A stretch of DNA of 64,000 nt from SAR202 cluster bacterium Io17-Chloro-G6. Lineage in GTDB: Bacteria > Chloroflexota > Dehalococcoidia > UBA3495. The notes under the pieces are model-generated. The model did not search any database. It had not been told where the DNA came from and saw only the letters and a list, made by a program, of their open reading frames with translations. Numbering within the stretch: the first letter of the stretch is position 1; every line of letters begins with the position of its first letter. The DNA is taken from the NCBI GenBank assembly GCA_002816585.1, contig MUCT01000033.1:1-64000 (forward strand). The letters are read 5' to 3'. Shown one piece after another: positions 43,971-52,662 of this stretch. Made by a program: the position numbers and the translations under genes.

Positions 43971-46900
43971 TTACTGCCAGCTTTTGGCCTTGGGCAGATG
44001 GTTCATGGCGGGCATGGGCTCCACGTGCTGGGCCACTATGTTCATGGTGCCGTCCCGCCGGGAGACCTGGCCGCGGATGACCAGCAGCGGTTCCCTGATG
44101 ACCTGCCGGTACTTGGCGAACTCGCCGGGCCACACCACCAATGGGACGTGACCGAACTCGTCCTCCAGCGTTAGAAAGACCGCCTTGGCCAGGGGGCGCT
44201 GGCGGCGTATCACCAGCCCGGCCACGGTGACAACGTCGCCGTCAGCCTTGTCGTCCAGGTCGCGGCTGGACAGTATCCCCGGCCGCAAGTGAGACCGGGC
44301 CAGGGCCATCAAATGCCCCTCCGGATAGAGACCCATGATGCGGTATTCCTCACCCATGGTCTCCCACTGGCTCTGCTCGGGCAGTTCAGCCATGTCCTGT
44401 TCCACGGGCAGGAGCAGGGGTTGCTGCGTGTTGACGGGCCGATAGCGCAGGCCCACCTCCCACAGAGCCTGGTGGCGGCCTGTTTTTCCTGTCGCCTTTG
44501 CCGTTAAACCATCAAAGGCACCCGCGGTCACCAGGTTTTCGATGGCCGTCCGCTGCAGTCCGGTGCGTTCCATGGCGTCGGCCAGGCTCGTGAACGGTCC
44601 TCCGCTGTCTCTGGCCGCCACCGCCTGGGATGCCGCCGCGTCTCCCAGGCCACGGACGTAGCGCAGTCCCAGCAAGAGGCGTTCGTCCTTGATGGTGCAG
44701 TTCTCCCGGCTGTGGTTGATGTCGGGGTTCAAGATGGCGATGCCGTGGCGCTTGGCATCTTCCTTCAGAGTCTCAGTGTTGTAGAAACCCATGGGCTGCT
44801 GATTGAAGATGGCGACGTAGAATTCCAGCGGATAGTAATGCTTGAGCCAGGCCATGTGGTAGGCGGTAGCACCAAAGGCAAAGGCATGGGATTCGGGAAA
44901 CATGTAATGGCCGTTAAACTTCTTGAAGATCCTCTGAGCGGCATCTTCCGAGACGCCCAACTCAGCGGCCCCGTCCCGGAACTTCTCCCAATACTGTCGT
45001 ATCAGGACCTCGCTGTTGCGCCGCCCGAAGGCCCGGCGCAGTTGGTCGGCTTCCAATGACGTGAAGCCGGCCACGTCTATGGCCACCTGGTTCACTTGGT
45101 CTTGGAACAAGATAATTCCCAGGGTCCGCTCTAGGGCCCGTTTTTCCAGGGGATGGTCGTAGTCCCAGGGGATGCCTTCAGAACGGCGCTGGATGAACTG
45201 GGTTACGCCGTCGTTCACGCCCACGCCGGGCCGCACGGCGCCCACCTCGTAGGCCATGTCAGTCAAGTTCCAGGGTTTGATACGAGGCACGGTCTGCATT
45301 TGGGCGGCCGATTCCACCTGGAAGATGCCGATGGTGTCGGCCCGGTGCATGGTCTCGTAAACGGCCCAGTCGTCGAAGTCGATCCGGCTCAGGTCGATGT
45401 AATTGCCCTCCCGCTCTTCGATCAAAAGCAGGCATTCCTGCATCTGAGAGAGGGCGCCCAGGGCCAGGAAGTCGATCTTCACGAAGCCAGCCTGGTCGAT
45501 GCTGTCCTTGTCCCAGTGGCAGATGTAACGGTCGGCGATGGCTGCCTGCTGCACCGGCACGGTGTCGATGAGGGGCGATGAGCTGATAATCATGCCGCCG
45601 GGGTGCTGGGCCAGGTACTTGGGAAAGCCGTCCAGCTGGGCCGCCAACTCGATGAGGTCGCGCCAACCGGGTGCGTCCACCTTGTCCCGGTAGTCGGGCA
45701 GTTGGAGCATCTCCAGTTCCAGTTCCTTGGCGTCGTGGGAGTCGATCCGCTTGGACAGCTTATCCATGTCCTGGGCAGGCAGACCCAAGGCCTTGCCCAG
45801 GTCGCGGACCGCGCCCTTCATCTGGTAGGTGCTGATCATGCCGGTTAGAGCGGCCCGGTCCCAGCCCCATTTCCGGTGCACCCGTATGATCAGCTCTTCC
45901 CGGATGTTGCGGGGGAAGTCCAGATCGATGTCGGGCACCGAGCCCAAGTCGTCGGACAGGAACCGGTCCAGGGACAGATTGTATTCCAGTGGGTCGATGT
46001 GGGAGAGGCCGATCAGATATCCCACCAGCATGGCCACCGACGAGCCACGGCCCCGGCCCGGCGGACGTTCTTCCAGAGGTATCTCGGCGTCGCTCAGGCC
46101 CATCTCAATCATGATCTGGCGGGCCATCTGGATGATCTCGTAGTAGATCAGAAAGAACCCCGCCAGGTTGTGTTTCCCGATCAGCCGAAACTCTTCTTCC
46201 AAGCGGTCTTTGACCCTCTGATTTATGCCGCCGTAACGGCGCTCGGCTGCCTGACGGCACAGGTCTTCCAGGTGGCTCTGGGGCGTGGCGCCCTCTGGGA
46301 CCGGGTAGTCCGGGAACCTGTAGGCCAGGTCCTTGGTCAAGTCGAAGGAACAGCGCTCGGCAATGCGGATAGTATTTGTGATGGCCTCGGGGCACCTGGA
46401 GAACAGGGCGGCCATCTCGGCTGGGGATTTGAGGTAGAACTGGTTGTTGGCCCGGCGCTCTTTGTGGGTCTCCTCCAGACTGAGGTTGTGTTTGATGGAG
46501 ACCAGGGCGTCCTGCAGGCGGTGCCGGTCCGGCACGTGGTAGTGGACGTTGTTGGTGGCCACCGTGCCCACGCCCAGTTTGTGGGCTAGGTCGATGAGCC
46601 GACGGTTGCGCCGGGTATCTCCTTGCACCAAGTTCTGCTGCAACTCCACAAACACATTGTCCGTGCCGAACCAGTCCAGATACTGCCGCAGTTGGGTCTC
46701 GGCCTCGGCGTAGCGGCCCTCGGACAAGAGACTGGGCACCCGGCCGGTGCGGCAGCCGGTCAGCAAGAGCAGGCCATGGACCCGGTCGGGCAGGTACTTC
46801 AGGTCCAAGGCCGGGTTCCTGCGGTCGCTGGCGACGTATGAGTAAGAGATAAGGTTGGAAAGCTGGCTGTAGCCCTCCTGGTTTTCGGCCAAGAAAGTCA

Positions 46901-47120
46901 GGTGAGAGCCGTCTTTAATAGTCAACTCGGTGCCGGTGATGGACTGAATATCGAGGGTCTTGGCCACCTGGGCGAAGTGCATGGCGCCGCACAGATTGTC
47001 GTGGTCGGTCAGGGCCAGCGCGCGGTATCCCAGATCACGGGCGCGCACCAGCAGATCCTCCACGGAGGAGGCCCCCTCTTGGAAAGAGTAGTTGCTATGG
47101 CAATGGAGTTCGGCGTACAT
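43971..47120 (-). CDS. dnaE2: Error-prone DNA polymerase III alpha-type subunit (DnaE2)
   Basis: 1049 residues, the length of DnaE2 rather than the longer replicative DnaE1. The PHP domain begins with AELHCHSNYSFQEGASSVED and LALTDHDNLCGAMHFA. The polymerase core has GRGRGSSVAMLVGYLIGLSH and the catalytic PDIDLDFPRNIREELIIRVH. The helix-hairpin-helix part reads RYVRGLGDAAASQAVAARD, and the OB fold VTVAGLVIRRQRPLAKAVFL lies near the C-terminus. In other bacteria DnaE2 performs translesion synthesis with ImuB; an ImuB-like gene lies upstream on the same strand. Its last codons (PAMNHLPKAKSWQ) are duplicated at 42569-42617. Confidence 0.93.
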   Translation of the reverse strand: MYAELHCHSNYSFQEGASSVEDLLVRARDLGYRALALTDHDNLCGAMHFAQVAKTLDIQSITGTELTIKDGSHLTFLAENQEGYSQLSNLISYSYVASDRRNPALDLKYLPDRVHGLLLLTGCRTGRVPSLLSEGRYAEAETQLRQYLDWFGTDNVFVELQQNLVQGDTRRNRRLIDLAHKLGVGTVATNNVHYHVPDRHRLQDALVSIKHNLSLEETHKERRANNQFYLKSPAEMAALFSRCPEAITNTIRIAERCSFDLTKDLAYRFPDYPVPEGATPQSHLEDLCRQAAERRYGGINQRVKDRLEEEFRLIGKHNLAGFFLIYYEIIQMARQIMIEMGLSDAEIPLEERPPGRGRGSSVAMLVGYLIGLSHIDPLEYNLSLDRFLSDDLGSVPDIDLDFPRNIREELIIRVHRKWGWDRAALTGMISTYQMKGAVRDLGKALGLPAQDMDKLSKRIDSHDAKELELEMLQLPDYRDKVDAPGWRDLIELAAQLDGFPKYLAQHPGGMIISSSPLIDTVPVQQAAIADRYICHWDKDSIDQAGFVKIDFLALGALSQMQECLLLIEEREGNYIDLSRIDFDDWAVYETMHRADTIGIFQVESAAQMQTVPRIKPWNLTDMAYEVGAVRPGVGVNDGVTQFIQRRSEGIPWDYDHPLEKRALERTLGIILFQDQVNQVAIDVAGFTSLEADQLRRAFGRRNSEVLIRQYWEKFRDGAAELGVSEDAAQRIFKKFNGHYMFPESHAFAFGATAYHMAWLKHYYPLEFYVAIFNQQPMGFYNTETLKEDAKRHGIAILNPDINHSRENCTIKDERLLLGLRYVRGLGDAAASQAVAARDSGGPFTSLADAMERTGLQRTAIENLVTAGAFDGLTAKATGKTGRHQALWEVGLRYRPVNTQQPLLLPVEQDMAELPEQSQWETMGEEYRIMGLYPEGHLMALARSHLRPGILSSRDLDDKADGDVVTVAGLVIRRQRPLAKAVFLTLEDEFGHVPLVVWPGEFAKYRQVIREPLLVIRGQVSRRDGTMNIVAQHVEPMPAMNHLPKAKSWQ
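43972..44020. repeat. Direct repeat copy C (authentic dnaE2 3' end)
   Basis: The source copy of the 49-base sequence found at 42569-42617, here inside the dnaE2 coding region. Copies A and C are 1403 bases apart in the same orientation, with the hydroxylase gene between them. Confidence 0.8.
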
Positions 47121-47207
47121 AAGTTGTCAGCTATCAGCGTTCAGCAGTCAGCTTTTTGGGGTTGTGAGCATGGTTTTTGTCTCTGAGGTGTTGGTCGAGA
47201 GGGACGG

Positions 47208-47244
47208 AAATCCCCCCTGCCCCCCTTTACGAAAGGGGGGATTA
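47208..47244. repeat. C-rich/G-rich palindromic repeat, left copy
   Basis: CCCCCCTTTACGAAAGGGGGG forms a tight hairpin, preceded by AAATCCCCCCTG. It is an inverted counterpart of the copy at 47337-47370. The spacer is AT-rich. Hairpins of this AATCCCCC...CCTTTxxxAAAGGGGG type are known to me as abundant dispersed repeats of many environmental genomes. Next to it, at 47125-47155, are short CAGCTATCAGCGTTCAGCAG-like units, another common simple repeat. Confidence 0.75.
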
Positions 47245-47336
47245 CCCATTGGTGAGTAGTTTTTCATAGTCCGCTTATTAAGAGGTTGGAAATTTTGTTT
47301 AGCTATCGCTGCCATCTTTCTGATAAATAACACTAG

Positions 47337-47370
47337 TCCCCCCTTTCATAAAGGGGGCTAGGGGGATTTA
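47337..47370. repeat. C-rich/G-rich palindromic repeat, right copy, covering the DUF559 stop codon
   Basis: TCCCCCCTTTCATAAAGGGGG and then CTAGGGGGATTTA: the mirror orientation of the left copy. On the minus strand it supplies the last codons (Lys-Ser-Pro) and TAG of the DUF559 gene, so gene and repeat are physically fused. Confidence 0.75.
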
Positions 47371-47714
47371 AGCGCCTCCGCCACAACCCCAACCACTGCA
47401 TCCAAGTCATCTAACACCTGCAGATTGGTAAACCGAATCACCTGCAACCCCTGACTTTTCAACGACTCATCGCGGTGGGCGTCGTTCTGGGTATGGATAG
47501 GGTCTTGATGCTGCGGACCGTCCACCTCCACCACCAATCTGGCTGCAGGTGCATAGAAATCGACGATGTAACTTCCTATGGGCTTCTGCCGGTAGAACTG
47601 CACACCATCAAGCTGTTTCCTGCGCAATCGAGACCAGAGCAGACGCTCACATTCAGTCATTTCCGAACGTAACTGCCGGCTTATGGACTTCAGATTGCTT
47701 TTATACCTGAGCAT
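47358..47714 (-). CDS. DUF559 endonuclease-domain protein (Vsr-like fold)
   Basis: 118 residues. The family pattern is complete: RQLRSEMTECERLLWSRLRR, the strand GVQFYRQKPIGSYIVDFYAP with the catalytic Asp, and LVVEVDGPQHQ with the second acidic residue, then DESLKSQGLQVIRFTNLQVL. The fold is that of very-short-patch-repair and restriction nucleases; the role of DUF559 proteins is not established. It lies 3 bases after the DUF6504 gene and upstream of dnaE2, and its 3' end is made of a palindromic repeat whose inverted partner lies 100 bases further on. This looks like an insertion into the mutagenesis cassette. Confidence 0.88.
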   Translation of the reverse strand: MLRYKSNLKSISRQLRSEMTECERLLWSRLRRKQLDGVQFYRQKPIGSYIVDFYAPAARLVVEVDGPQHQDPIHTQNDAHRDESLKSQGLQVIRFTNLQVLDDLDAVVGVVAEALKSP

Positions 47715-47717
47715 TCC

Positions 47718-48143
47718 TCACCCCCCTTTCTGCCAGTACCATTGGGCATTTAGCTGGTCCCGGAAGATGGTTAGGCGCTGCTCGTCTTGAGTGGTTATTT
47801 GGTAGTAGCGGCGGGATATGGGGCGCTCGCGCCACCATTCGTCGTCCACCTGCCACAGGTCATTAATGGAGGCGATCATCAGGCTCCGGCCTTCTTGTGC
47901 CAGTCGGCGAGACCCGGTCGGACTGCGGGAACCGGAACGGGCAGGCGGCAGGGTGATAGATATGGGCCTCTCCGCTTCATTCTCAATAACCTCTATTGGG
48001 ACGGGCAGGTTCAGGGACCGAAACTGCAAGCTTTGGGTTCCAGGGCTTACGGCTCCGGGAGCTATGGCCCGATGGCTTATGGCCTCGGGAGCTACGGATC
48101 GAAGGGCACCAGGGCCTGGCGTCTTTCTGGGATGCGCGACCAT
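47718..48143 (-). CDS. DUF6504 protein of the ImuB/DnaE2 cassette
   Basis: 141 residues. The core is residues 48-141: LPVPIEVIENEAERPISITL, SLMIASINDLWQVDDEWWRE, RPISRRYYQITTQDEQRLTI and FRDQLNAQWYWQKGG. I recognise it as the small protein that accompanies DnaE2 and Y-family proteins in actinobacteria and Chloroflexota. The first 45 residues are low-complexity (repeats of APGA/SPG), and overlap the end of the ImuB-like gene by 52 bases; the true start may be later. Its biochemical role is unknown. Confidence 0.8.
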   Translation of the reverse strand: MVAHPRKTPGPGALRSVAPEAISHRAIAPGAVSPGTQSLQFRSLNLPVPIEVIENEAERPISITLPPARSGSRSPTGSRRLAQEGRSLMIASINDLWQVDDEWWRERPISRRYYQITTQDEQRLTIFRDQLNAQWYWQKGG

Positions 48144-49291
48144 GGCTCTATCTCCTTCATCTGGTAGATGGGTGGTTTGCCGCCCAACACAGCCTCCAGT
48201 TGGCGCATCATCTCCTTCAGTTGCTCCTGTTTGCGGACGTCGGAGAAGAGGTTGGCCTGGATACCTGACTCGCCGGTGAACCCGGTCAGGGTGAGTTTCA
48301 TGTCCTCCAATGGTCCGGGCAGGGTCACGCTATCCAAGCGGCTTTTCAGGGCGAACAAGGCCCGGTCTTTGCTGCCCACCGCCTCTTTGAATCCAAAGCG
48401 TTTTACCCAAGGCGGCAGCCGGTACACTTGGCTTTCAATAGTGGCGATGCGGACGTAGCGGCCACCGATCTCAGGCCGGGCAAAGGCGCGGCCCAACAGC
48501 ATGCTCAGGGCCGTCAGAATTGGACTCCAGGTGACGGTGGGCGAGGGGAAAGTCATGGACTCTTCCACGGCCTGTTGCGGCCGGTGGGGCGCCAACGGGC
48601 TGTTGTCCACTCCATTGGCCAGTTGCCAGGCTCCCCGGCCCTCGGCCCCCAACTGGGCCTGGACCGCGCCCACCGGCAGGGCCGACAGTTGGCCCAGAGT
48701 GTGAATGCCAAAGCGGTGCAGCCGAGTCTTGTTGGCCCAGGACAAGGGCAACAAGCCAATGGAAAGTTCACTCAGAAAAGACGCCAAACCCGCTGCATCA
48801 CGGGGCACCCTGGTGGCGCGTCCGCCCTCGGTGGTCACCGCGGCGACGTAGGCTGGGAATTTCCCCCCCGCCACACCGACCCGCGGATTAAACTCTGACG
48901 GTGCTGCCTGTAGCAGCGATGCAACGACCCGCGCCTCCCCACCGTACATAAGCTCCAAGCCTTCCAGACCCACATAGACGCAACCCAGCCCAGCCCTCTC
49001 CACCATTGGGCTCCGCAGTTCCAATGCCTTGACCAGCTTGTCAAAGGTCCCGTTGTAGTAGGGCACGTCTGCCTGGAGCAGGGAAGCATCCTTGCACCGG
49101 GCCACCGCCTCGGCCCGGGGCATGCCAGCGCCCACGCCCCGGGCTTCCGGCGAGCTGTCCAGCACCAGATCCTTGGAGCCGTAACTCTCAGTGATAATCA
49201 CGGGCTTTCCCCGTAGCTGGGGATAGCGGCGCACCTCGGCTTTAACCGGAAGGTGGGTAACCAATATGCAGGCTATGGAGCGGTCGGTCAT
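48092..49291 (-). CDS. imuB: ImuB-like, catalytically inactive Y-family polymerase homologue
   Basis: 399 residues with the Y-family order. Where DinB has HVDMDCFF, this protein has ILVTHLPVK; where DinB has LDE, it has YVGLEGLEL. Both metal-binding Asp residues are thus missing and only the Glu remains, as known for ImuB proteins. The little-finger region follows (VEESMTFPSPTVTWSPILTA). Near residue 345 is QANLF, a good match to the beta-clamp-binding motif QLxLF. In other bacteria ImuB brings DnaE2 to the clamp for translesion synthesis; no ImuA gene is visible here. It is the first gene of the cassette. Confidence 0.88.
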   Translation of the reverse strand: MTDRSIACILVTHLPVKAEVRRYPQLRGKPVIITESYGSKDLVLDSSPEARGVGAGMPRAEAVARCKDASLLQADVPYYNGTFDKLVKALELRSPMVERAGLGCVYVGLEGLELMYGGEARVVASLLQAAPSEFNPRVGVAGGKFPAYVAAVTTEGGRATRVPRDAAGLASFLSELSIGLLPLSWANKTRLHRFGIHTLGQLSALPVGAVQAQLGAEGRGAWQLANGVDNSPLAPHRPQQAVEESMTFPSPTVTWSPILTALSMLLGRAFARPEIGGRYVRIATIESQVYRLPPWVKRFGFKEAVGSKDRALFALKSRLDSVTLPGPLEDMKLTLTGFTGESGIQANLFSDVRKQEQLKEMMRQLEAVLGGKPPIYQMKEIEPWSRIPERRQALVPFDP

Positions 49292-49627
49292 TGGCTTTAA
49301 ATGTCTTCGGGCGCACTACGATTTTGAGGCCGGTTATAGTCTTTTCTAAGGCTATTTTTCCGGTGGGCACGGATTATATAGAACGTTTGTGCTACATAAC
49401 AACAACCGCAGGTCACTATCCTTGAACTTTGCTTAAACAAATCTAAAACGTGGATCTCGAGGTCTCCATTCCGGTCAGCAGAATGCCGGATTGCCTTGAA
49501 CTTATGTCAATTAACTTTATAATTCGTAATAGCAGGTATACTTGACTCTTCTTTGACTTTAACCCTGACTTTAACCCCTGGGCGAAACACTCCCACCCGG
49601 CACGGTATCTGCTGCCAAGGAATGGCC
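49292..49627. other. AT-rich gap between the divergent imuB and FG-GAP lipoprotein genes
   Basis: 336 bases holding the promoters of both divergent units. The TTTGACTTTAACCCTGACTTTAACCC at 49554-49579 is a 13-base direct repeat just before the lipoprotein gene. I do not see a SOS-type operator that I can state with confidence. Confidence 0.4.
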
Positions 49628-51175
49628 ATGAAGAAATTAATATCACTCGCACTTCTTAGCGTGGGCCTCTTGATTCTCGTGGCCTGCACCGCAGAGGACG
49701 AGACTCAACAACCGCCGGCTTCCACCGCAACTGTGGAGGCTATCCCCACAGCAGAGCCAGAACCCACTGACACTCCTGCATCGACCGAAACTCCAGAGCC
49801 GGTCCAAACGCTGGAGCCCACCCGCGTGCTGGAACCGACGGCGACGCCCAGGCCGACGCCTAGTCCGACGGCGAAACCGGAACCGACAGTCGGCCCCGAC
49901 GCAACCGAGGTTCCCAAAGCAACGGAGGCGCCCGAACCGACTGCGGAGCCCGAACCGACTGCTACTCTGGAGCCCACGCCAACTCCCACACCAGTCCCGG
50001 TGTTCTCCTTCGTGATCGGGTCGGCTTCGGTCAAGCTGGCCGCCGCCGACTCTGCTCAGGGCAAGAAATTCGGGACCTATGTTGCCATCGACGGCGGCAC
50101 ACTCATCGCCGGCGCGCCTGCCGACTTTTCCAAGGGCACGGACTCCGGAGCCGCCGTGGTATTCACCAAAGCCAGCGGTGTATGGACCGAGCAGGCCAAA
50201 TTGGTCGGTGACGACACCGGAGTCGGAGATTTACTTGGCCAGGTGGTGGGCCTGAGCGGCGACACGGCAGTTCTCGGAGCTCCCGGGGAAACACCCGTGG
50301 GCACCAATTCCGGGTCGGCCTACGTATTTGTGCGCAGTGAAGGCGTCTGGACCCAGCAGGCCAAGCTAACTGCCAGCGACGCCGGGCCGGGCGACCAATT
50401 TGGCCGGTCGGCCGCCATTAGCGGCGACACAATAATCATAGGCGCCCCCACGGACACACCTACAGGGACCAATTCAGGGTCGGCCTACGTTTTCACCCGG
50501 ACGGATGGCGTCTGGACGGAGCAGGCCAAGCTCACAACCAACAAAGCCTTCACGGCCGACAACATGTTTGGCTGGTCGGTTGCCATCGACGGCGATACGG
50601 CCGCGGTGGGGGCTTTGGGCGATTTCTCCAATGGCGCTGATTCCGGCGCAGCTTATGTATTCACCAGGACCGATGGCGTCTGGACGGAGCAGGGCAAGCT
50701 CACCGCCAGTGACGCCTTCACGGCCGACAACTTCGGGCGGTCAGTAGCCCTCTCCGGGAACTTGCTGGCCGTTGGGGCCCCCGGAAACACGGATAAGGGC
50801 GCCGACACCGGAGCGGCATACGTTTTCGCCCGCGGCGATGGGGCCTGGAGTGAGCAGGCCAAGCTCACCGCCAGCGACGCCGCCAGCACCGACAACTTCG
50901 GCTGGTCTGTTTCGATCAGCGGCGACACCATGGCTGCCGGGGCTTTCGGCGACGCCGCCAAAGGTGTAGACGCCGGTTCTGTATACGTTTTCAAGCAAAG
51001 CGGAACAACATGGACCGAACAGGCCAATTTGACCGCAACCGGCGCTGCTGTCAACCATAAACTGGGCACTTCGGTGTCCCTTAGCGATAACGACCTCGCG
51101 GCGGGAGCGCCCGGCGACTTCCAGAAGGGAACCGACACCGGATCGGTCCATGTCTTCGCCGCCCAGGTCCAGTAG
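49628..51175 (+). CDS. FG-GAP repeat lipoprotein with Thr/Pro/Glu linker
   Basis: 515 residues from ATG 49628 (AAGGA 6 bases upstream), not the longer frame to 49553. The signal peptide ends with lipobox LVACTA, followed by about 90 residues of TPEPT-type linker. The rest is seven repeats of about 50 residues, each like FGRSVALSGNLLAVGAPGN...GAAYVFARGDGAWSEQAKLT. The seven-blade FG-GAP count predicts a single beta-propeller anchored on the cell surface. Such propellers bind proteins or sugars; no enzyme motif is seen. A terminator follows. Confidence 0.88.
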   Translation: MKKLISLALLSVGLLILVACTAEDETQQPPASTATVEAIPTAEPEPTDTPASTETPEPVQTLEPTRVLEPTATPRPTPSPTAKPEPTVGPDATEVPKATEAPEPTAEPEPTATLEPTPTPTPVPVFSFVIGSASVKLAAADSAQGKKFGTYVAIDGGTLIAGAPADFSKGTDSGAAVVFTKASGVWTEQAKLVGDDTGVGDLLGQVVGLSGDTAVLGAPGETPVGTNSGSAYVFVRSEGVWTQQAKLTASDAGPGDQFGRSAAISGDTIIIGAPTDTPTGTNSGSAYVFTRTDGVWTEQAKLTTNKAFTADNMFGWSVAIDGDTAAVGALGDFSNGADSGAAYVFTRTDGVWTEQGKLTASDAFTADNFGRSVALSGNLLAVGAPGNTDKGADTGAAYVFARGDGAWSEQAKLTASDAASTDNFGWSVSISGDTMAAGAFGDAAKGVDAGSVYVFKQSGTTWTEQANLTATGAAVNHKLGTSVSLSDNDLAAGAPGDFQKGTDTGSVHVFAAQVQ

Positions 51176-51212
51176 CCGTTTCAGTCCGGCAGCATATCTC
51201 CGCAAGCCATTT

Positions 51213-51240
51213 GAGGGCCGTTAACACACGGCCCTCTTTC
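51213..51240 (+). terminator. Rho-independent terminator of the FG-GAP lipoprotein gene
   Basis: GAGGGCCGT (51213-51221) pairs with ACGGCCCTC (51228-51236), followed by TTTC. It lies 37 bases past the stop. Confidence 0.75.
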
Positions 51241-51266
51241 ATGTTCCAACGGGTATACCTCAAAAG

Positions 51267-51356
51267 TGTCATTCTGAGCCGCGGCGAAGAATCTCGTTGT
51301 CAATCTACTAGCACTGACCGAGAACAAAGGGACCCCTCGCTCCAGTCGGGGTGACA
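51267..51356. repeat. Dispersed TGTCATTCTGAGC...GGGGTGACA repeat
   Basis: The unit starts TGTCATTCTGAGCCGCGGCG, continues AAGAATCTC, and ends ACCCCTCGCTCCAGTCGGGG with TGACA. I know this type as a common intergenic repeat in many bacterial genomes. It occupies most of the gap 51176-51564 between the lipoprotein terminator and ada; nothing else is seen there. Confidence 0.6.
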
Positions 51357-51564
51357 GGGTGAGACGTATTTGTATCTGCGTACCGGCGCGGCCAGGTACA
51401 TGAACTTTTGAAACTCCTGCTTTGAAAGCAAGAACCGGATAGAACCGCCCCGTAGATTGGGGTATTCTGATGTGCGTCGGCAGCAAGCGACTGGCCTTGG
51501 TCAACTCGACTCGTTTCATCCGGCCGTCAAGCCAAGCCCAAACAAGCGAGGGAAAAGAACAGAA

Positions 51565-52662
51565 ATGGTTGCTAAGGTTAAACATAGCCTCCTTGCTGAA
51601 AACCCCGCGCTGGACCCCATGATGTGGAAGGCAGTCCAGACGCGTGACCCAAAGGCTGATGGGCGATTCGTGTACGCGGTCCGCTCCACCGGTATCTATT
51701 GCCGGCCCACCTGCCCCAGCCGCCGGCCTTCGGCCCACCGCGTCGCTTTCTTCCCTAGAGCTCTCGATGCGGAGAAAGCAGGATTCAGGGCCTGCAAACG
51801 CTGCCTGCCGGACCAAGAATCTCGCGGCGCTGGTCTGGTCCGGCGGGTCTGCAAATATATCCAAGAATGCTCGGAGCAACCGGACCGGTCAGGCTCGGCG
51901 CCCACACTCTCTGAGATTGGCCGGGCGATTGGGAGCAGCCCCTCGCACCTGCGGAGGGTCTTCAAAGAAGTCACCGGGGTCACGCCACGCCAGTATGCGT
52001 CGGCCTGGCGGCTGGACCGGTTCAAGACGATGATCAAAGATGGACAGGACATCTCGACAGCGCTCTACGAAGCGGGGTTCGGTTCACCCAGCAGGCTGTA
52101 CGAATCCTCAGCGGAGCAATTGGGAATGACTCCGGGTAATTACAGAAGGGGAGGGACCGGCATGAATATCTATCACACAGTGGTGGCGTGCCCCTTAGGG
52201 CGACTGCTAGTGGCCGCCACGGACCAGGGGGTTTGCTCAGTAAAACTGGGGAACTCTGACCCGGCGCTGGAAAATGACCTCCTGGCCGAGTTCCCGTCGG
52301 CCAACCACGAACATGACGGCGGTCACCTGGCGATCTGGGCCGCGGAGATTTTGTCGTACCTGGACGGGGAGAAGACCGGCCTGGACTTGCCCCTGGATAT
52401 CCGAGCAACGGCCTTCCAGCAGCAGGTTTGGCAAATGCTCAGGACCATTCCTTATGGGGAGACCCGAACCTACCAACAAGTGGCCCAAGCGCTGGGGAAA
52501 GACCGGTCTTCCCGAGCGGTCGGCACGGCCTGTGGGGCCAACCCGGTTGCGTTGATCATCCCCTGCCACCGGGTGCTACGCAAAGACGGCGGCCTGGGCG
52601 GTTACAGCTGGGGATTGGATCGAAAAAAGTCGCTGTTGGAGATGGAGCAAGCAAAGGACTAA
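51565..52662 (+). CDS. ada: Ada: methylphosphotriester/O6-methylguanine-DNA methyltransferase and regulator
   Basis: 365 residues from ATG 51565; the frame to 51457 adds a non-conserved stretch. Three parts are seen. The N-terminal zinc domain has Cys46, Cys50, Cys77 and Cys80 (YAVRSTGIYCRPTCPSRRP, FRACKRCLPD); one accepts methyl groups from DNA phosphotriesters. The AraC helix-turn-helix (about 105-190) has LRRVFKEVTGVTPRQYASAW. The C-terminal domain carries the acceptor Cys in IIPCHRVLRKDGGLGGYSWG. It repairs alkylated DNA and, once methylated, activates its own gene. No alkA or alkB gene is adjacent. Confidence 0.94.
   Translation: MVAKVKHSLLAENPALDPMMWKAVQTRDPKADGRFVYAVRSTGIYCRPTCPSRRPSAHRVAFFPRALDAEKAGFRACKRCLPDQESRGAGLVRRVCKYIQECSEQPDRSGSAPTLSEIGRAIGSSPSHLRRVFKEVTGVTPRQYASAWRLDRFKTMIKDGQDISTALYEAGFGSPSRLYESSAEQLGMTPGNYRRGGTGMNIYHTVVACPLGRLLVAATDQGVCSVKLGNSDPALENDLLAEFPSANHEHDGGHLAIWAAEILSYLDGEKTGLDLPLDIRATAFQQQVWQMLRTIPYGETRTYQQVAQALGKDRSSRAVGTACGANPVALIIPCHRVLRKDGGLGGYSWGLDRKKSLLEMEQAKD

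Noticed and set aside
49980..51170. Tandem DNA repeat or CRISPR-like array
   Set aside because: The repetition is at protein level (seven FG-GAP units of about 150 bases) and not of short identical repeats with unique spacers. No CRISPR array was seen in the window.
51181..51879. Minus-strand frame of 232 residues opposite ada
   Set aside because: It is a shadow of ada and of the dispersed repeat in front of it.
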